Shown one piece after another: positions 8,879 to 18,110 of a DNA stretch of 64,000 nucleotides (the stretch's first letter is position 1; each line of letters opens with the position of its first letter). The notes under the pieces were generated by a model. It made no database searches. It was given only the letters and a program-made list of their open reading frames with translations, and had not been told where the DNA came from. The DNA is from Prevotella sp. (GTDB lineage Bacteria; Bacteroidota; Bacteroidia; Bacteroidales; Bacteroidaceae). A program made the translations under genes and the position numbers. The DNA is taken from the NCBI GenBank assembly GCA_016291495.1, contig JAEEXI010000002.1:177880-241879 (forward strand). The letters are read 5' to 3'.

Positions 8879-9682
8879 ATGCTGAAATTTATATCCTTTG
8901 GAAGCGGCAGTAGCGGTAATTGCTACATGCTGCTGACACCGACGGATGGACTTTTGATAGATATCGGAGTAGGATTAAGAGGCCTGAAAAAGGACTTTAG
9001 GAATTACGGACTTAGTATGTCGCAGGTGCATCATGTACTCGTTACGCATGACCATGCCGACCATATCAAGTCTGTGGGTTCGTTTAGTAATGACTATCAG
9101 GTGCCTGTCTATGCGACGGAGAAAGTGCATGAGGGCATCAACCGAAACTACTGTGTACAACAAAAAGTTCCGTCAGAGTTGAGACGTTATATGGAAAAAG
9201 GAAAGGCTGTCCAGATAGGCGACTTTCTGGTCACTCCCTTTCATGTTCCTCACGACAGTAGCGATAATGTCGGCTATATGATAGTGGCAGAGGGCGTTAC
9301 CTTCTGTATCATCACAGATGCCGGTTATGTCACAGACGAGATGAAACCCTATATCTCGAAAGCCAATTATCTCGTGATTGAGGCAAACCATGACGAGGAG
9401 ATGGTGAATAGTGGTCCATATCCCCAGTTCCTGAAGGGGCGTATCCTTTCACAGACGGGACATCTGAGCAACCGTTCTTGCGGACTTGCCTTGGTGGAGA
9501 ACATGACGGAACAGTTACGCTATGTATGGCTCTGTCATCTGAGTGAGGAGAACAACCATCCGGAACTGGCCCGTAAGACGGTGGAGGGTGTCCTTCGCGA
9601 CTACGGCATCATCGTGGGTGTAGACCTCAAGATGGAGGTGCTCAAGAGAACGACGCCGTCGGGTATTTATGAACTCGTGTGA
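8879..9682 (+). CDS. MBL-fold metallo-hydrolase, WalJ/YycJ-like
   Basis: The protein has 267 residues from ATG 8879; the upstream TTG at 8858 lies inside the promoter. It opens with KFISFGSGSSGNCYML, typical of the YycJ/WalJ branch, and has the metal-binding motif THDHADH at residues 56-62. Further metal ligands are in PFHVPHDSSDNVGY and FCIITDAGYV. The late segment TGHLSNRSCG and VWLCHLSEENNHPELA matches this subfamily. It is probably a nuclease or phosphodiesterase with two metals; the Gram-positive homologue has been linked to DNA/cell-wall processes, but the role in Bacteroidales is unknown. It is a single-gene unit. Confidence 0.85.
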   Translation: MLKFISFGSGSSGNCYMLLTPTDGLLIDIGVGLRGLKKDFRNYGLSMSQVHHVLVTHDHADHIKSVGSFSNDYQVPVYATEKVHEGINRNYCVQQKVPSELRRYMEKGKAVQIGDFLVTPFHVPHDSSDNVGYMIVAEGVTFCIITDAGYVTDEMKPYISKANYLVIEANHDEEMVNSGPYPQFLKGRILSQTGHLSNRSCGLALVENMTEQLRYVWLCHLSEENNHPELARKTVEGVLRDYGIIVGVDLKMEVLKRTTPSGIYELV

Positions 9683-9734
9683 CTTTTTAATATTATTTAG
9701 AGCGCAATAGTGAGGTATTACACAGGGAAATGAC

Positions 9735-9742
9735 TATTTTTG
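9735..9742 (+). promoter_or_regulatory. -7 box for the moxR-bat operon
   Basis: TATTTTTG, an exact TAnnTTTG match, 32 bp before the moxR ATG. The -33 element is weak. It is the only promoter I find for the moxR to batDE run. Confidence 0.6.
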
Positions 9743-9774
9743 CAGCGAATTATAGAATTAAGAAATAGAATATT

Positions 9775-10770
9775 ATGGCAGAATCTATTGATATCCGTGA
9801 GTTGAATATCCGGATAGAACAGCAAAGCGGTTTTGTGACCAATCTGGTTGCAGGTATGGATCGTGTGATTGTAGGACAGAAACACTTGGTGGATTCCTTG
9901 TTAATCGGACTGCTGAGTGATGGTAATATCCTGTTGGAAGGTGTGCCTGGTCTGGCAAAGACCTTAGCCATCAAGACCCTTGCCCAGTTGATTGACGCAT
10001 CGTATAGTCGTATTCAGTTTACACCGGACTTGTTGCCGGCTGATGTGACAGGTACGATGATTTACTCTCAGAAGGACGAGCGTTTCCAGGTAAAGCAGGG
10101 TCCTGTATTTGCCAATTTCGTATTGGCTGATGAAATCAACCGTGCCCCGGCAAAGGTGCAGAGTGCGCTGCTGGAGGCGATGCAGGAGAAACAGGTAACG
10201 ATTGGCAAGGAGACCTTCGACCTTCCGTCACCGTTCCTGGTAATGGCTACCCAGAACCCCATCGAGCAGGAGGGTACCTATCCGTTGCCAGAGGCTCAGA
10301 TGGACCGTTTCATGTTGAAAGTGGTCATTGACTATCCGACATTGGATGAGGAGAAACGTATTATCCGTGAGAATATCGCTGGTGCACTGCCAGAGGTGAC
10401 TCCTGTTACGACGGCTCAGGAAATTCTGAATGCCCGTGCTGTGGTTCGTGAGGTGTATATCGATGAGAAGATTGAGCAGTATATTGCCGACATCGTCTTT
10501 GCTACCCGTTATCCTGACCGTTATGGTTTGAAGGACATGAAGGATATGATTTCCTTCGGTGGTAGTCCCCGTGCTTCCATCAACCTTGCCAAGGCCGCCC
10601 GTGCCTATGCCTTTATCAAGCGTCGTGGCTATGTGGTTCCTGAGGATGTTCGTGCTGTGGCACATGATGTGTTGCGTCATCGTATCGGACTGACTTATGA
10701 GGCAGAGGCAAGTAATGTGACCAGCGAGGAAATCGTCTCGAAGATTATCAATAAGGTAGAAGTTCCTTAA
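9775..10770 (+). CDS. MoxR-family AAA+ ATPase
   Basis: The protein has 331 residues. It has Walker A GVPGLAKT (residues 56-63), Walker B VLADEINRAP (about 116-125), sensor I MATQNPIEQEGTYPLPEAQMDRF and an arginine-finger/sensor II region near SPRASINLAKAARAYA. MoxR ATPases act as chaperones that load metals or assemble complexes together with VWA-domain partners. It is the first gene of the aerotolerance cluster and is followed without gap by the DUF58 gene (TAATG overlap at 10770), the standard moxR-DUF58-VWA order. Confidence 0.93.
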   Translation: MAESIDIRELNIRIEQQSGFVTNLVAGMDRVIVGQKHLVDSLLIGLLSDGNILLEGVPGLAKTLAIKTLAQLIDASYSRIQFTPDLLPADVTGTMIYSQKDERFQVKQGPVFANFVLADEINRAPAKVQSALLEAMQEKQVTIGKETFDLPSPFLVMATQNPIEQEGTYPLPEAQMDRFMLKVVIDYPTLDEEKRIIRENIAGALPEVTPVTTAQEILNARAVVREVYIDEKIEQYIADIVFATRYPDRYGLKDMKDMISFGGSPRASINLAKAARAYAFIKRRGYVVPEDVRAVAHDVLRHRIGLTYEAEASNVTSEEIVSKIINKVEVP

Positions 10771-11639
10771 TGGAGACTGCAGAGTTACTTAAGAAAGTTC
10801 GGAAGATAGAGATTAAGGCTCGCGGATTGAGTGCCAATGTCTTCGCAGGCCAGTACCATTCTGCCTTTAAGGGGCGTGGTATGGCTTTTAGCGAAGTACG
10901 TGAATACCAGTACGGGGATGATGTGCGTGATATTGACTGGAATGTGACGGCACGCTTTCATCGTCCTTATGTGAAGGTGTTCGAAGAGGAGCGTGAGCTG
11001 ACGGTGATGCTGCTCATCGATGTCAGCGGCTCTTTGGACTTTGGTACGCAGAAGCAGATGAAGCGTGACATGGTGACGGAGATTGCTGCCACCATAGCCT
11101 TCAGTGCCATTCAGAATAATGACAAGATCGGGGTGGTATTCTTCTCGGATCATATTGAGAAATACATTCCCCCGAAGAAGGGACGTAAGCATATCCTGTA
11201 TATCATCCGTGAGATGCTGGATTTCAAGCCGGAGAGTAAACGGACGGACGTGCGACAGGCCCTGGAGTTCCTGACGAGTGTCGCCAAGCGTCGTTGTACG
11301 GCTTTTGTACTGAGTGACTTCTATGTCCAGCAGGATTTCCTGCAGACGATGCAAATCTGTAACAGGAAACATGACGTGGTAGCCGTTCAGGTCTATGACC
11401 AGCGTGCCAAGGAGTTGCCTGATGTGGGACTGATGCGCGTGGTGGATGCCGAGACCGGTTTCGAACAGTATATCGATACCAGTAGTAGCCGGCTTCGTCA
11501 GGCACATAAGCAGTATTGGATGAATCGTCAGCAGCAACTCCGTGAGACGATGAACAAGAGTAATGTTGATATGATCAGTATTGCCACCAACGATGATTTC
11601 GTGAAGCACTTGCTGATGCTCTTTAAACAACGTAGTTAG
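10770..11639 (+). CDS. DUF58 (VWA-like) domain protein
   Basis: The protein has 289 residues. The DUF58 signature is at residues 37-63: RGMAFSEVREYQYGDD, then VRDIDWNVTARF. A VWA-type MIDAS follows as LLIDVSGSLDFG (DxSxS at 84-88) with the supporting RTDVRQALEFL and AFVLSDF. No signal peptide or membrane segment is seen, so it is probably cytoplasmic and works with MoxR. It overlaps moxR by 1 bp and abuts the next gene with no gap. Confidence 0.9.
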   Translation: METAELLKKVRKIEIKARGLSANVFAGQYHSAFKGRGMAFSEVREYQYGDDVRDIDWNVTARFHRPYVKVFEEERELTVMLLIDVSGSLDFGTQKQMKRDMVTEIAATIAFSAIQNNDKIGVVFFSDHIEKYIPPKKGRKHILYIIREMLDFKPESKRTDVRQALEFLTSVAKRRCTAFVLSDFYVQQDFLQTMQICNRKHDVVAVQVYDQRAKELPDVGLMRVVDAETGFEQYIDTSSSRLRQAHKQYWMNRQQQLRETMNKSNVDMISIATNDDFVKHLLMLFKQRS

Positions 11640-12713
11640 ATGAAACGAATCCTATCTCTGATAAGTCTTGTATGCATGGTGCTCACCGTGACGGCACAGG
11701 TGGGGGTAGAGGCAAGAATTGACTCTATCCAGATGCTGATAGGACAGCAGGCACATGTCACCCTGTCTGCCACCACTCCTGCCAATGCCAAGGTGGTCTT
11801 TCCTTCCTTCAAGTCTCGCGATACGTTAGTTGCGGGTGTGGAAGTATTGACTGTCAGCAAGGAGCAAACAGAGGATATTGACAATGGGCAACAACGGTGG
11901 ACGCGTGTCTATACGCTGACGTCGTTTGACGGCAAGCTTTATTATCTTCCTCCCTTTAAGGTGAAGGTCAACGGCAAGGAATACCAGAGCAAGAGCCTTG
12001 CCCTGAAAGTATTGGAAGTGGAGGTGGACACCACGAAGATGAATCAGTTCTTCGGTCCGAAGGATGTTCAGGATAATCCCTTCCTGTGGAGCGACTGGTC
12101 GTTGGTGTTCTGGTTGAGTGTCCTGATGTTGCTCTTGTTGGGAGCTGCCGGTTATCTGTATATCCGCTTGCGTGACAATAAACCGCTGATAAAGAGTTTC
12201 AAGCTGGTCAAGCGACTCCTGCCACACCAGAAGGCGATGAAGGAGATCGAGCAGATCAAGGCCGACAAGATGGTGGCATCGGAGAACCAGAAGGAATACT
12301 ATACCAAGTTGACCGATACGTTGCGCCGTTATATCGAGGAGCGGTATAAGTTCTCCGCTATGGAGATGACGAGTTCTGAGATTATCGAACGGCTGATGCG
12401 CGATGGTGACCAGAAGTCATTGGATGAGCTGCGCCAGCTCTTCATGACGGCCGACCTGGTGAAGTTTGCCAAGTATTCGACGCTGATCAACGAGAATGAT
12501 ATGAATCTGGTCAATGCCATTGAGTTTATCAATCAGACCAAACAGGAGATGCAAGTGGTGGAGGAAGAGAAGCCACAACTCTCCGAGGCCGACCAGCGTT
12601 CTTTGAAGACCCGTCGCGTATTGAAATGGTCTATCGGCGGTATTGCCGTCATCTGTCTTGTCCTGTTGGGATTTGTCGTCTATCGGTTGATGATTCTCGC
12701 GGGTGTTATGTAA
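11640..12713 (+). CDS. BatD-like/DUF4381-like membrane protein of the bat operon
   Basis: The protein has 357 residues. A signal peptide (MKRILSLISLVCMVLTVTAQ) is followed by an extracytoplasmic beta-rich domain to about residue 150 (PPFKVKVNGKEYQSKSLALKV resembles BatD). A first membrane segment is at about 160-180 (SLVFWLSVLMLLLLGAAGYLYI). A cytoplasmic helical part follows with YYTKLTDTLRRYIEERYKFSAMEMTSSEII, typical of the C-terminal part of BatD/DUF4381 proteins. A second membrane segment is close to the C-terminus. It lies between the DUF58 and batA genes, where other bat clusters carry a similar gene. The function is unknown; it probably anchors the complex. Confidence 0.8.
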   Translation: MKRILSLISLVCMVLTVTAQVGVEARIDSIQMLIGQQAHVTLSATTPANAKVVFPSFKSRDTLVAGVEVLTVSKEQTEDIDNGQQRWTRVYTLTSFDGKLYYLPPFKVKVNGKEYQSKSLALKVLEVEVDTTKMNQFFGPKDVQDNPFLWSDWSLVFWLSVLMLLLLGAAGYLYIRLRDNKPLIKSFKLVKRLLPHQKAMKEIEQIKADKMVASENQKEYYTKLTDTLRRYIEERYKFSAMEMTSSEIIERLMRDGDQKSLDELRQLFMTADLVKFAKYSTLINENDMNLVNAIEFINQTKQEMQVVEEEKPQLSEADQRSLKTRRVLKWSIGGIAVICLVLLGFVVYRLMILAGVM

Positions 12714-12727
12714 TAAAGGAATGAACA

Positions 12728-13726
12728 ATGGAATTTGCGAATAAAGAATATCTGTTCCTACTGCTGTTGCTGGTACCTTATCTGATATGGTACCTGATGT
12801 ACAGGAAGAAGACTGAGCCGACCATGCGGATGAGTGATACGAAGGCTTATCGTTTCGCTCCCCGTAGTTGGAAGGTGACGCTCATGCCATTACAGCTGAT
12901 TCTGCGCATCGCCACCTTTATATTATTAGTATTGATATTGGCGCGTCCTCAGACCCGTAATTCGTGGAATAACAAGTCGGTGGAAGGTATCGATATCATG
13001 TTGGCAATGGACGTTTCCGGCTCCATGCTTGCCGAAGACTTGCGACCGAACCGTATAGAGGCAGCCAAACAGGTGGCAGCGGAGTTTATCGCAGGTCGTC
13101 CTAATGACAATATCGGTCTGACCATCTTTGCCGGTGAGGCATTCACCCAGTGCCCGATGACTACCGACCATGCCTCGTTGCTGAATCTCTTGCAAGGGGT
13201 CCGTACGGATATTGCCACACGGGGACTGATACAGGACGGTACAGCCATCGGTATGGGACTGGCTAATGCGGTGAGCCGTCTGAAAGACTCCAAGGCGAAG
13301 AGCAAGGTCGTCATCCTGTTGACGGACGGTAGTAACAACCGTGGTGACCTTTCGCCGATGACTGCTGCGGAGATTGCCAAGAGTCTTGGCATCCGCGTCT
13401 ATACTATTGGTGTGGGTACCAATAAGGTGGCTCCCTATCCGATGGTGGTCTCTGGCGGTGTGCAGTACGTGAATATCCCTGTGGAGATAGACACGAAGAC
13501 ATTGAGTGATATTGCCGCGGCGACGGACGGTGACTTCTATCGTGCCACCAATAACAAGGAACTGCAGAATATCTATAAGGAGATTGACAAACTGGAGAAG
13601 TCCAAGTTGAGTGTCAAGACCTACAGCAAGCGCTACGAGGCCTATCAGCCTTTTGCGATGGTGGCTGTCGTGTTGCTGCTGTTGGAAATCCTCCTGCGTA
13701 TTACGATCTTTAGAAAATTACCATAA
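12728..13726 (+). CDS. batA: BatA, membrane-anchored VWA protein
   Basis: The protein has 332 residues. Hydrophobic segments at about 8-25 and 55-73 precede a VWA domain with MIDAS LAMDVSGSMLAEDL (DxSxS at 95-99), the Thr site in QDGTAIGMGLANAV and the Asp site ILLTDGSNNRGD. A third membrane segment is near the C-terminus (VAVVLLLLEILLRI). This layout is that of BatA from the Bacteroides aerotolerance operon, thought to bind periplasmic or membrane partners through a metal. It starts 14 bp after the previous gene and ends 8 bp before the batB-batC fusion. Confidence 0.9.
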   Translation: MEFANKEYLFLLLLLVPYLIWYLMYRKKTEPTMRMSDTKAYRFAPRSWKVTLMPLQLILRIATFILLVLILARPQTRNSWNNKSVEGIDIMLAMDVSGSMLAEDLRPNRIEAAKQVAAEFIAGRPNDNIGLTIFAGEAFTQCPMTTDHASLLNLLQGVRTDIATRGLIQDGTAIGMGLANAVSRLKDSKAKSKVVILLTDGSNNRGDLSPMTAAEIAKSLGIRVYTIGVGTNKVAPYPMVVSGGVQYVNIPVEIDTKTLSDIAAATDGDFYRATNNKELQNIYKEIDKLEKSKLSVKTYSKRYEAYQPFAMVAVVLLLLEILLRITIFRKLP

Positions 13727-13734
13727 GAGAAAAA

Positions 13735-15450
13735 ATGTTTCGATTCGAAGACCCTATATATCTGTATGCACTGGTGCTGATTCCTGTATTGGCACTCATC
13801 CGTTGGTGGATGGTCATCCGTCAGCGTAAACAGCTCCGTCGCTTCGGCGATATGGAGTTGGTACGCCAGCTGATGCCTGATGTGTCCCGTTTCCGTCCGT
13901 TGGTGAAGTTCTGCCTCTTGCTGGCGGCTCTTGCCTTGTTGATAGTGGTACTGGCTCGTCCTCAGATGGGAACGAAGATTAGTCACGAGAAACGGACGGG
14001 TATTGAGACCATCATCGCCTTGGATATCAGTAACTCCATGCTTGCCGAGGATGTGGCTCCCAGTCGTCTCGACCGTGCCAAGATGATGGTGGAAAACCTG
14101 GTGGATCATTTCACGAACGACAAGATAGGACTCATCGTCTTTGCCGGTGACGCCTTCGTGCAGTTGCCGATTACCAGCGACTTCGTGTCGGCCAAGATGT
14201 TCCTCTCCAGCATCGAGCCTTCGATGATAGAGACGCAGGGAACGGATATTGCGGCAGCAGTGAATATGGCAACCCATAGCTTCACACAGGAAGAAGGGGT
14301 GGGGAAGGCCATCATCGTCATCACGGATGGTGAAGACCACGAGGGCGGAGCCTTGGAGGCAGCCCAGGATGCCAAGGAGAAAGGCATGCGTGTCTATGTG
14401 CTTGGTATCGGTTCTACCAAAGGCTCACCGATTCCTGTTCCTGGAACGGGTGATTATATGAAAGACAATGCAGGCGAGACCGTTATGTCAGCATTGAATG
14501 AGGAGATGTGTAAACAGGTGGCTGAGGCTGGCGGCGGTGCCTATATCCACGTGGAGAACAACAGCAATGCTCAGGAGCAGTTGAATCATGAACTCGACAA
14601 ACTGGCCAAGAAGGAAATCTCCAGCACGGTGTATAGCGACTATGACGAGCAGTTCCAGGCTGTCTGCATCCTGGTCCTCCTGCTCCTGATTGCCGAGATA
14701 TGTATTATGGAAATCAAGAATCCGCATCTGAAGAATCTCCATCTGTTCAGTCGTAAGAAGACGATGACGGTGCTGTTGCTGCTGATGGCAGTAGCTGTCC
14801 ATGCTCAGACCGACCGCGACTACATCCGTCAGGGCAACAAACAGTTCCGTGCTGGCAAGTTTGCCGAGGCTGAGGTGGACTATCGTAAGGCAATGGAGAA
14901 GAATGTTCGTAATCCGCAGGCATACTATAACTTGGGCAATGCCCTGATGGCGCAGAAAAAAGACTCTGCGGCTATCGAACAGTTCCAGTCGGCGGCGAAG
15001 CTGGAGTCCAATGCCAGACGCAAGTCGTGGATATACCATAACATCGGAGTTATCTGTCAGGGACGTCAGATGTTCGGAGAGGCGATAGAAGCCTATAAGG
15101 AGGCATTGCGCAACAACCCGAACGATGACGAGACACGCTATAACCTGGAACTCTGCAAGCGTCAGCAGCAGCAACAGCAGCAGAACCAGCAGAATCAGCA
15201 ACAGAAACAGAACAAGGACAATAAGGATAATAAAGACAACAAGGACAAGCAAGACAAGAACAAGGATCAAGATAAGCAAGACCAGCAGAAGCAACAGGAG
15301 AAACAGCAACAGCAGCAGAAGCCTCAGATGAGCAAGGAGAATGCCGAGCAGTTGTTGAATGCCGCGATGCAGGAGGAGAAGAATACCCAGGAGCGTATCA
15401 AGAAAGCCCAACATCAGAAGCAGTCACGGAAGTTGCAGAAGAACTGGTGA
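13735..15450 (+). CDS. BatB-BatC fusion: VWA domain plus TPR protein
   Basis: The protein has 571 residues. Residues 1-330 are BatB-like: membrane segments at about 8-25 and 57-75, MIDAS IALDISNSMLAED (DxSxS at 97-101), IVITDGEDHEGG, and a hydrophobic stretch at about 310-326. After Met344 a signal-like hydrophobic run (TVLLLLMAVAVHAQ) begins the BatC part, with TPR units (YYNLGNALMAQKKDSAAIEQFQSA and IGVICQGRQMFGEAIEAYKEAL). The tail is Gln/Lys/Asn/Asp-rich (about residues 473-530) and low complexity. In Bacteroides batB and batC are usually separate genes. Here the frame is continuous, though internal initiation at ATG 14764 could still give a free BatC. Confidence 0.85.
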   Translation: MFRFEDPIYLYALVLIPVLALIRWWMVIRQRKQLRRFGDMELVRQLMPDVSRFRPLVKFCLLLAALALLIVVLARPQMGTKISHEKRTGIETIIALDISNSMLAEDVAPSRLDRAKMMVENLVDHFTNDKIGLIVFAGDAFVQLPITSDFVSAKMFLSSIEPSMIETQGTDIAAAVNMATHSFTQEEGVGKAIIVITDGEDHEGGALEAAQDAKEKGMRVYVLGIGSTKGSPIPVPGTGDYMKDNAGETVMSALNEEMCKQVAEAGGGAYIHVENNSNAQEQLNHELDKLAKKEISSTVYSDYDEQFQAVCILVLLLLIAEICIMEIKNPHLKNLHLFSRKKTMTVLLLLMAVAVHAQTDRDYIRQGNKQFRAGKFAEAEVDYRKAMEKNVRNPQAYYNLGNALMAQKKDSAAIEQFQSAAKLESNARRKSWIYHNIGVICQGRQMFGEAIEAYKEALRNNPNDDETRYNLELCKRQQQQQQQNQQNQQQKQNKDNKDNKDNKDKQDKNKDQDKQDQQKQQEKQQQQQKPQMSKENAEQLLNAAMQEEKNTQERIKKAQHQKQSRKLQKNW

Positions 15451-15454
15451 TATA

Positions 15455-15482
15455 AAGTTTATAGTTTATAGTTTAAAGTTTA
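15455..15482. repeat. Period-7 array, 4 units (AGTTTAT type)
   Basis: Four consecutive 7-mers: AAGTTTA, TAGTTTA, TAGTTTA, AAGTTTA. The array fills most of the 40-bp gap between batBC and batDE. Confidence 0.85.
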
Positions 15483-15490
15483 GCGCATTG

Positions 15491-18076
15491 ATGAAACGAC
15501 TGATTACATTTATTATATTTAATGTTTCATTCATCATTTGCTGGGCACAGCAAATTACGGGAAAGGCTCCCGCACAGGTGGCGGTAGGGGAGCAGTTCCG
15601 CCTTTCTTATACGGTTAATACGGACGATGTCAGTGGTTTCCGTGCGGGAAATATCCCTGATGCCTTTGAGGTTCTGATGGGTCCCAGCACATCCACGCAG
15701 TCGAGTTTCCAGATGGTCAACGGCCATACCTCGAGCTCTACGTCCGTGACCTATACCTATATCCTTTCTGCCACCAAGAACGGCTCGTTTACCATTCCTG
15801 CCGCCCATGCTACGGTGAATGGCAAGCCGTTGCATTCCAACGAACTGCACATCAAGGTTTCGGGAACGGCACCACAGGGCAATACGGGCGGTCAGCGCTC
15901 ACCGAGTGGTGGACAGATGCGTGCTGCAGGCAGTACGATTTCCGGCAGCGACCTCTTCATCAAGGTCAGTGCCAACAAGAGTCATGTCCACGAACAGGAG
16001 CCTATCCTGCTGACCTATAAGGTATATACGCTGGTCGACCTGACCTCGCTGAATGGTAAGATGCCCGACCTGAAGAGTTTCTATACCCGTGAGGTACCAC
16101 TGCCGCAGGAGAAGAGTTTCAAGCTGGAGACCTTCAACGGTCGTCCCTACCGTACCGTGACGTGGCAACAGTACGTGATGTTCCCGCAGACAACGGGTAA
16201 GCTGGAGATTCCCAGCATTACCTACGAGGGAATGGTAGTGCTGCAGAACCGCAATGTCGATCCCTTTGAGGCTTTCTTCAACGGTGGTTCCGGCTATATG
16301 GAGGTCAAGAAGGAAATCAAGGCTCCCGGTCTGACCATTACCGTCGATCCACTGCCTGCCCGTCCCACAAACTTCTCGGGTGGGGTAGGCACGTTCACGC
16401 TCTCTGCCGAGATGGACAAGAAAGAGGTGAAGGCCAACGACCCCATCACCTTCCGCGTTACAGTGAGTGGAACGGGTAACCTGAAGCTCATCAAGCAGCC
16501 CGTCGTCGACCTGCCCAAGGACTTCGACCAGTATGATGCGAAGATTACCGACAACACGAAGCTGACGACCAACGGTATTGAGGGCAGCATGGTTTACGAC
16601 ATCCTCGTCGTTCCCCGCCATCAGGGAAAATATGAGGTGCCCCCCGTCGAGTTTACTTATTTCGACACCCAGACCAATGCCTATAAGACGTTGCGGTCTC
16701 AGCCCTTCACGCTGAATGTGGCGAAGGGTGACGGTACGTCGAGTGTGACCACCTATACCAGCGAGGAAGTGAAGCAGTTGAACAAGGATATCCGTTATAT
16801 CAAGACGGAGAATACTCCCTTGCGTGCCGTCGGAGATTATTTCTTCGGCTCCTCGCTCTATTGGATTTGTCTTGCCGTCCTGTTGGCGGTCTTCATCTCG
16901 CTCTTCATCATCTTCCGCCATCGTGCCGTCGAGAATGCGAACATCGGCAAGATGCGTGGCAAGCGGGCCAACAAGGTGGCTGTCCGCCGTCTGCGTGTGG
17001 CTGATAAACTGTTGAAGGCCGGCAAGCAGGGTGAGTTCTACGACGAAGTGCTGCGTGCCCTTTGGGGATATGTCGGTGATAAACTGGACATGCCCGTTGC
17101 AGACCTGTCGCGTGACAATATCAGCCAGCGACTGACGGAGCGTGGTGTGGATACCGATACCGTCAACCAGTTCATCGGGGCCCTCGACGAGTGCGAGTAT
17201 GCCCGTTATGCCCCAGGCGATGCCAGTGGTAATATGAATAAGGTGTATGATGCTGCCATCAATGCGATTATGAAGATTGAAGATTTCCTGAAAGGCAAGA
17301 AACACATCCGTCGTGCTCCATCGGCCCGTGTCCTGATGTTGTTATTGATTTCTTTTACCTCTTACCTCTTACCTCTCACCTCTTCCGCCGTCACCAAGGC
17401 TGAGGCCGACAGTGCCTATGTCCGTGAGCAATACCAGCAGGCCATTGCCGACTATGAGGCGCTGCTGAAGCAAGGGGTGAGTGCCGACCTGTATTACAAC
17501 CTGGGAAATGCCTACTACCGCACCGACAATATCACGAAGGCCATCCTGAACTACGAGCGGGCGCTGCTGCTCTCGCCGGGCGATGCCGATACGCGCTTCA
17601 ACCTGCAGATGGCACGGTCGAAGACCATCGACAAGATTACGCCTGAGTCGGAGATGTTCTTCGTCACGTGGTATCACTCGCTCGTCAATCTGATGAGTGT
17701 CGATGCCTGGGCACGCACCGCCCTGATAGCCCTCGCCATCGCCATCATACTGGCACTGGCCTACCTGTTCTCCGACCGGATGTGGCTGCGGAAGATTGGT
17801 TTCTTCGGGGCATTGTTCCTGCTGCTGGTCTTCGTCATGAGCAACCTCTTCGCCTTCCAGCAGAAGAGCAAGCTCACCAACCGCACCGGTGCCATCATCA
17901 TGACGACGGCAGCCACGGTGAAGAGCACACCGTCGAAGAACGGTACCGACCTCTTCATCCTGCATGAGGGAACCCGCGTTACCATTACTGACAACTCGAT
18001 GGCCGGATGGAAGGAAATCCGTGTGGCTGACGGCAAGCAGGGCTGGATTGAGGTGAAGCAGATAGAAATCATATAA
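15491..18076 (+). CDS. BatD-BatE fusion: oxygen-tolerance protein with TPR and SH3 parts
   Basis: The protein has 861 residues from ATG 15491; the open frame extends upstream into batBC but lacks a signal there. The signal peptide is MKRLITFIIFNVSFIICWAQ. The BatD extracytoplasmic region follows (GEQFRLSYTVNTDD; SATKNGSFTIPAAHATVNGK; DPITFRVTVSGTGNLKLIKQPVVDLP). A membrane segment is at about 453-475 and a cytoplasmic helical domain at about 480-610. A second signal-like segment at about 616-634 starts the BatE part: TPRs (YYNLGNAYYRTDNITKAILNYERALLLSPGD), two membrane segments (about 743-760 and 768-788) and a C-terminal SH3-like domain (VKSTPSKNGTDLFILHEGTRV; WKEIRVADGKQGWIE). Bacteroides normally encodes BatD and BatE separately. 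The junction contains a period-7 array. Confidence 0.87.
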   Translation: MKRLITFIIFNVSFIICWAQQITGKAPAQVAVGEQFRLSYTVNTDDVSGFRAGNIPDAFEVLMGPSTSTQSSFQMVNGHTSSSTSVTYTYILSATKNGSFTIPAAHATVNGKPLHSNELHIKVSGTAPQGNTGGQRSPSGGQMRAAGSTISGSDLFIKVSANKSHVHEQEPILLTYKVYTLVDLTSLNGKMPDLKSFYTREVPLPQEKSFKLETFNGRPYRTVTWQQYVMFPQTTGKLEIPSITYEGMVVLQNRNVDPFEAFFNGGSGYMEVKKEIKAPGLTITVDPLPARPTNFSGGVGTFTLSAEMDKKEVKANDPITFRVTVSGTGNLKLIKQPVVDLPKDFDQYDAKITDNTKLTTNGIEGSMVYDILVVPRHQGKYEVPPVEFTYFDTQTNAYKTLRSQPFTLNVAKGDGTSSVTTYTSEEVKQLNKDIRYIKTENTPLRAVGDYFFGSSLYWICLAVLLAVFISLFIIFRHRAVENANIGKMRGKRANKVAVRRLRVADKLLKAGKQGEFYDEVLRALWGYVGDKLDMPVADLSRDNISQRLTERGVDTDTVNQFIGALDECEYARYAPGDASGNMNKVYDAAINAIMKIEDFLKGKKHIRRAPSARVLMLLLISFTSYLLPLTSSAVTKAEADSAYVREQYQQAIADYEALLKQGVSADLYYNLGNAYYRTDNITKAILNYERALLLSPGDADTRFNLQMARSKTIDKITPESEMFFVTWYHSLVNLMSVDAWARTALIALAIAIILALAYLFSDRMWLRKIGFFGALFLLLVFVMSNLFAFQQKSKLTNRTGAIIMTTAATVKSTPSKNGTDLFILHEGTRVTITDNSMAGWKEIRVADGKQGWIEVKQIEII
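17355..17382. repeat. Period-7 array, 4 units (TTACCTC type), inside batDE
   Basis: TTACCTC three times, then TCACCTC. It lies in the batDE coding frame at the BatD/BatE junction and encodes part of the hydrophobic SYLLPLTS segment. Confidence 0.85.
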
Positions 18077-18110
18077 ATTCGATATAACGTTATTACGACA
18101 TTAAGACAAC

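Noticed and set aside
14488..15414. 308-residue Leu-rich frame antisense to batBC
   Set aside because: The Leu runs are the complement of the CAG/AAG-rich tail of BatC; no independent support.
15899..17305. 468-residue open frame antisense to batDE
   Set aside because: It lies wholly inside a well-supported gene on the other strand, has no recognisable domain, signal or promoter, and reflects the codon bias of the sense gene.
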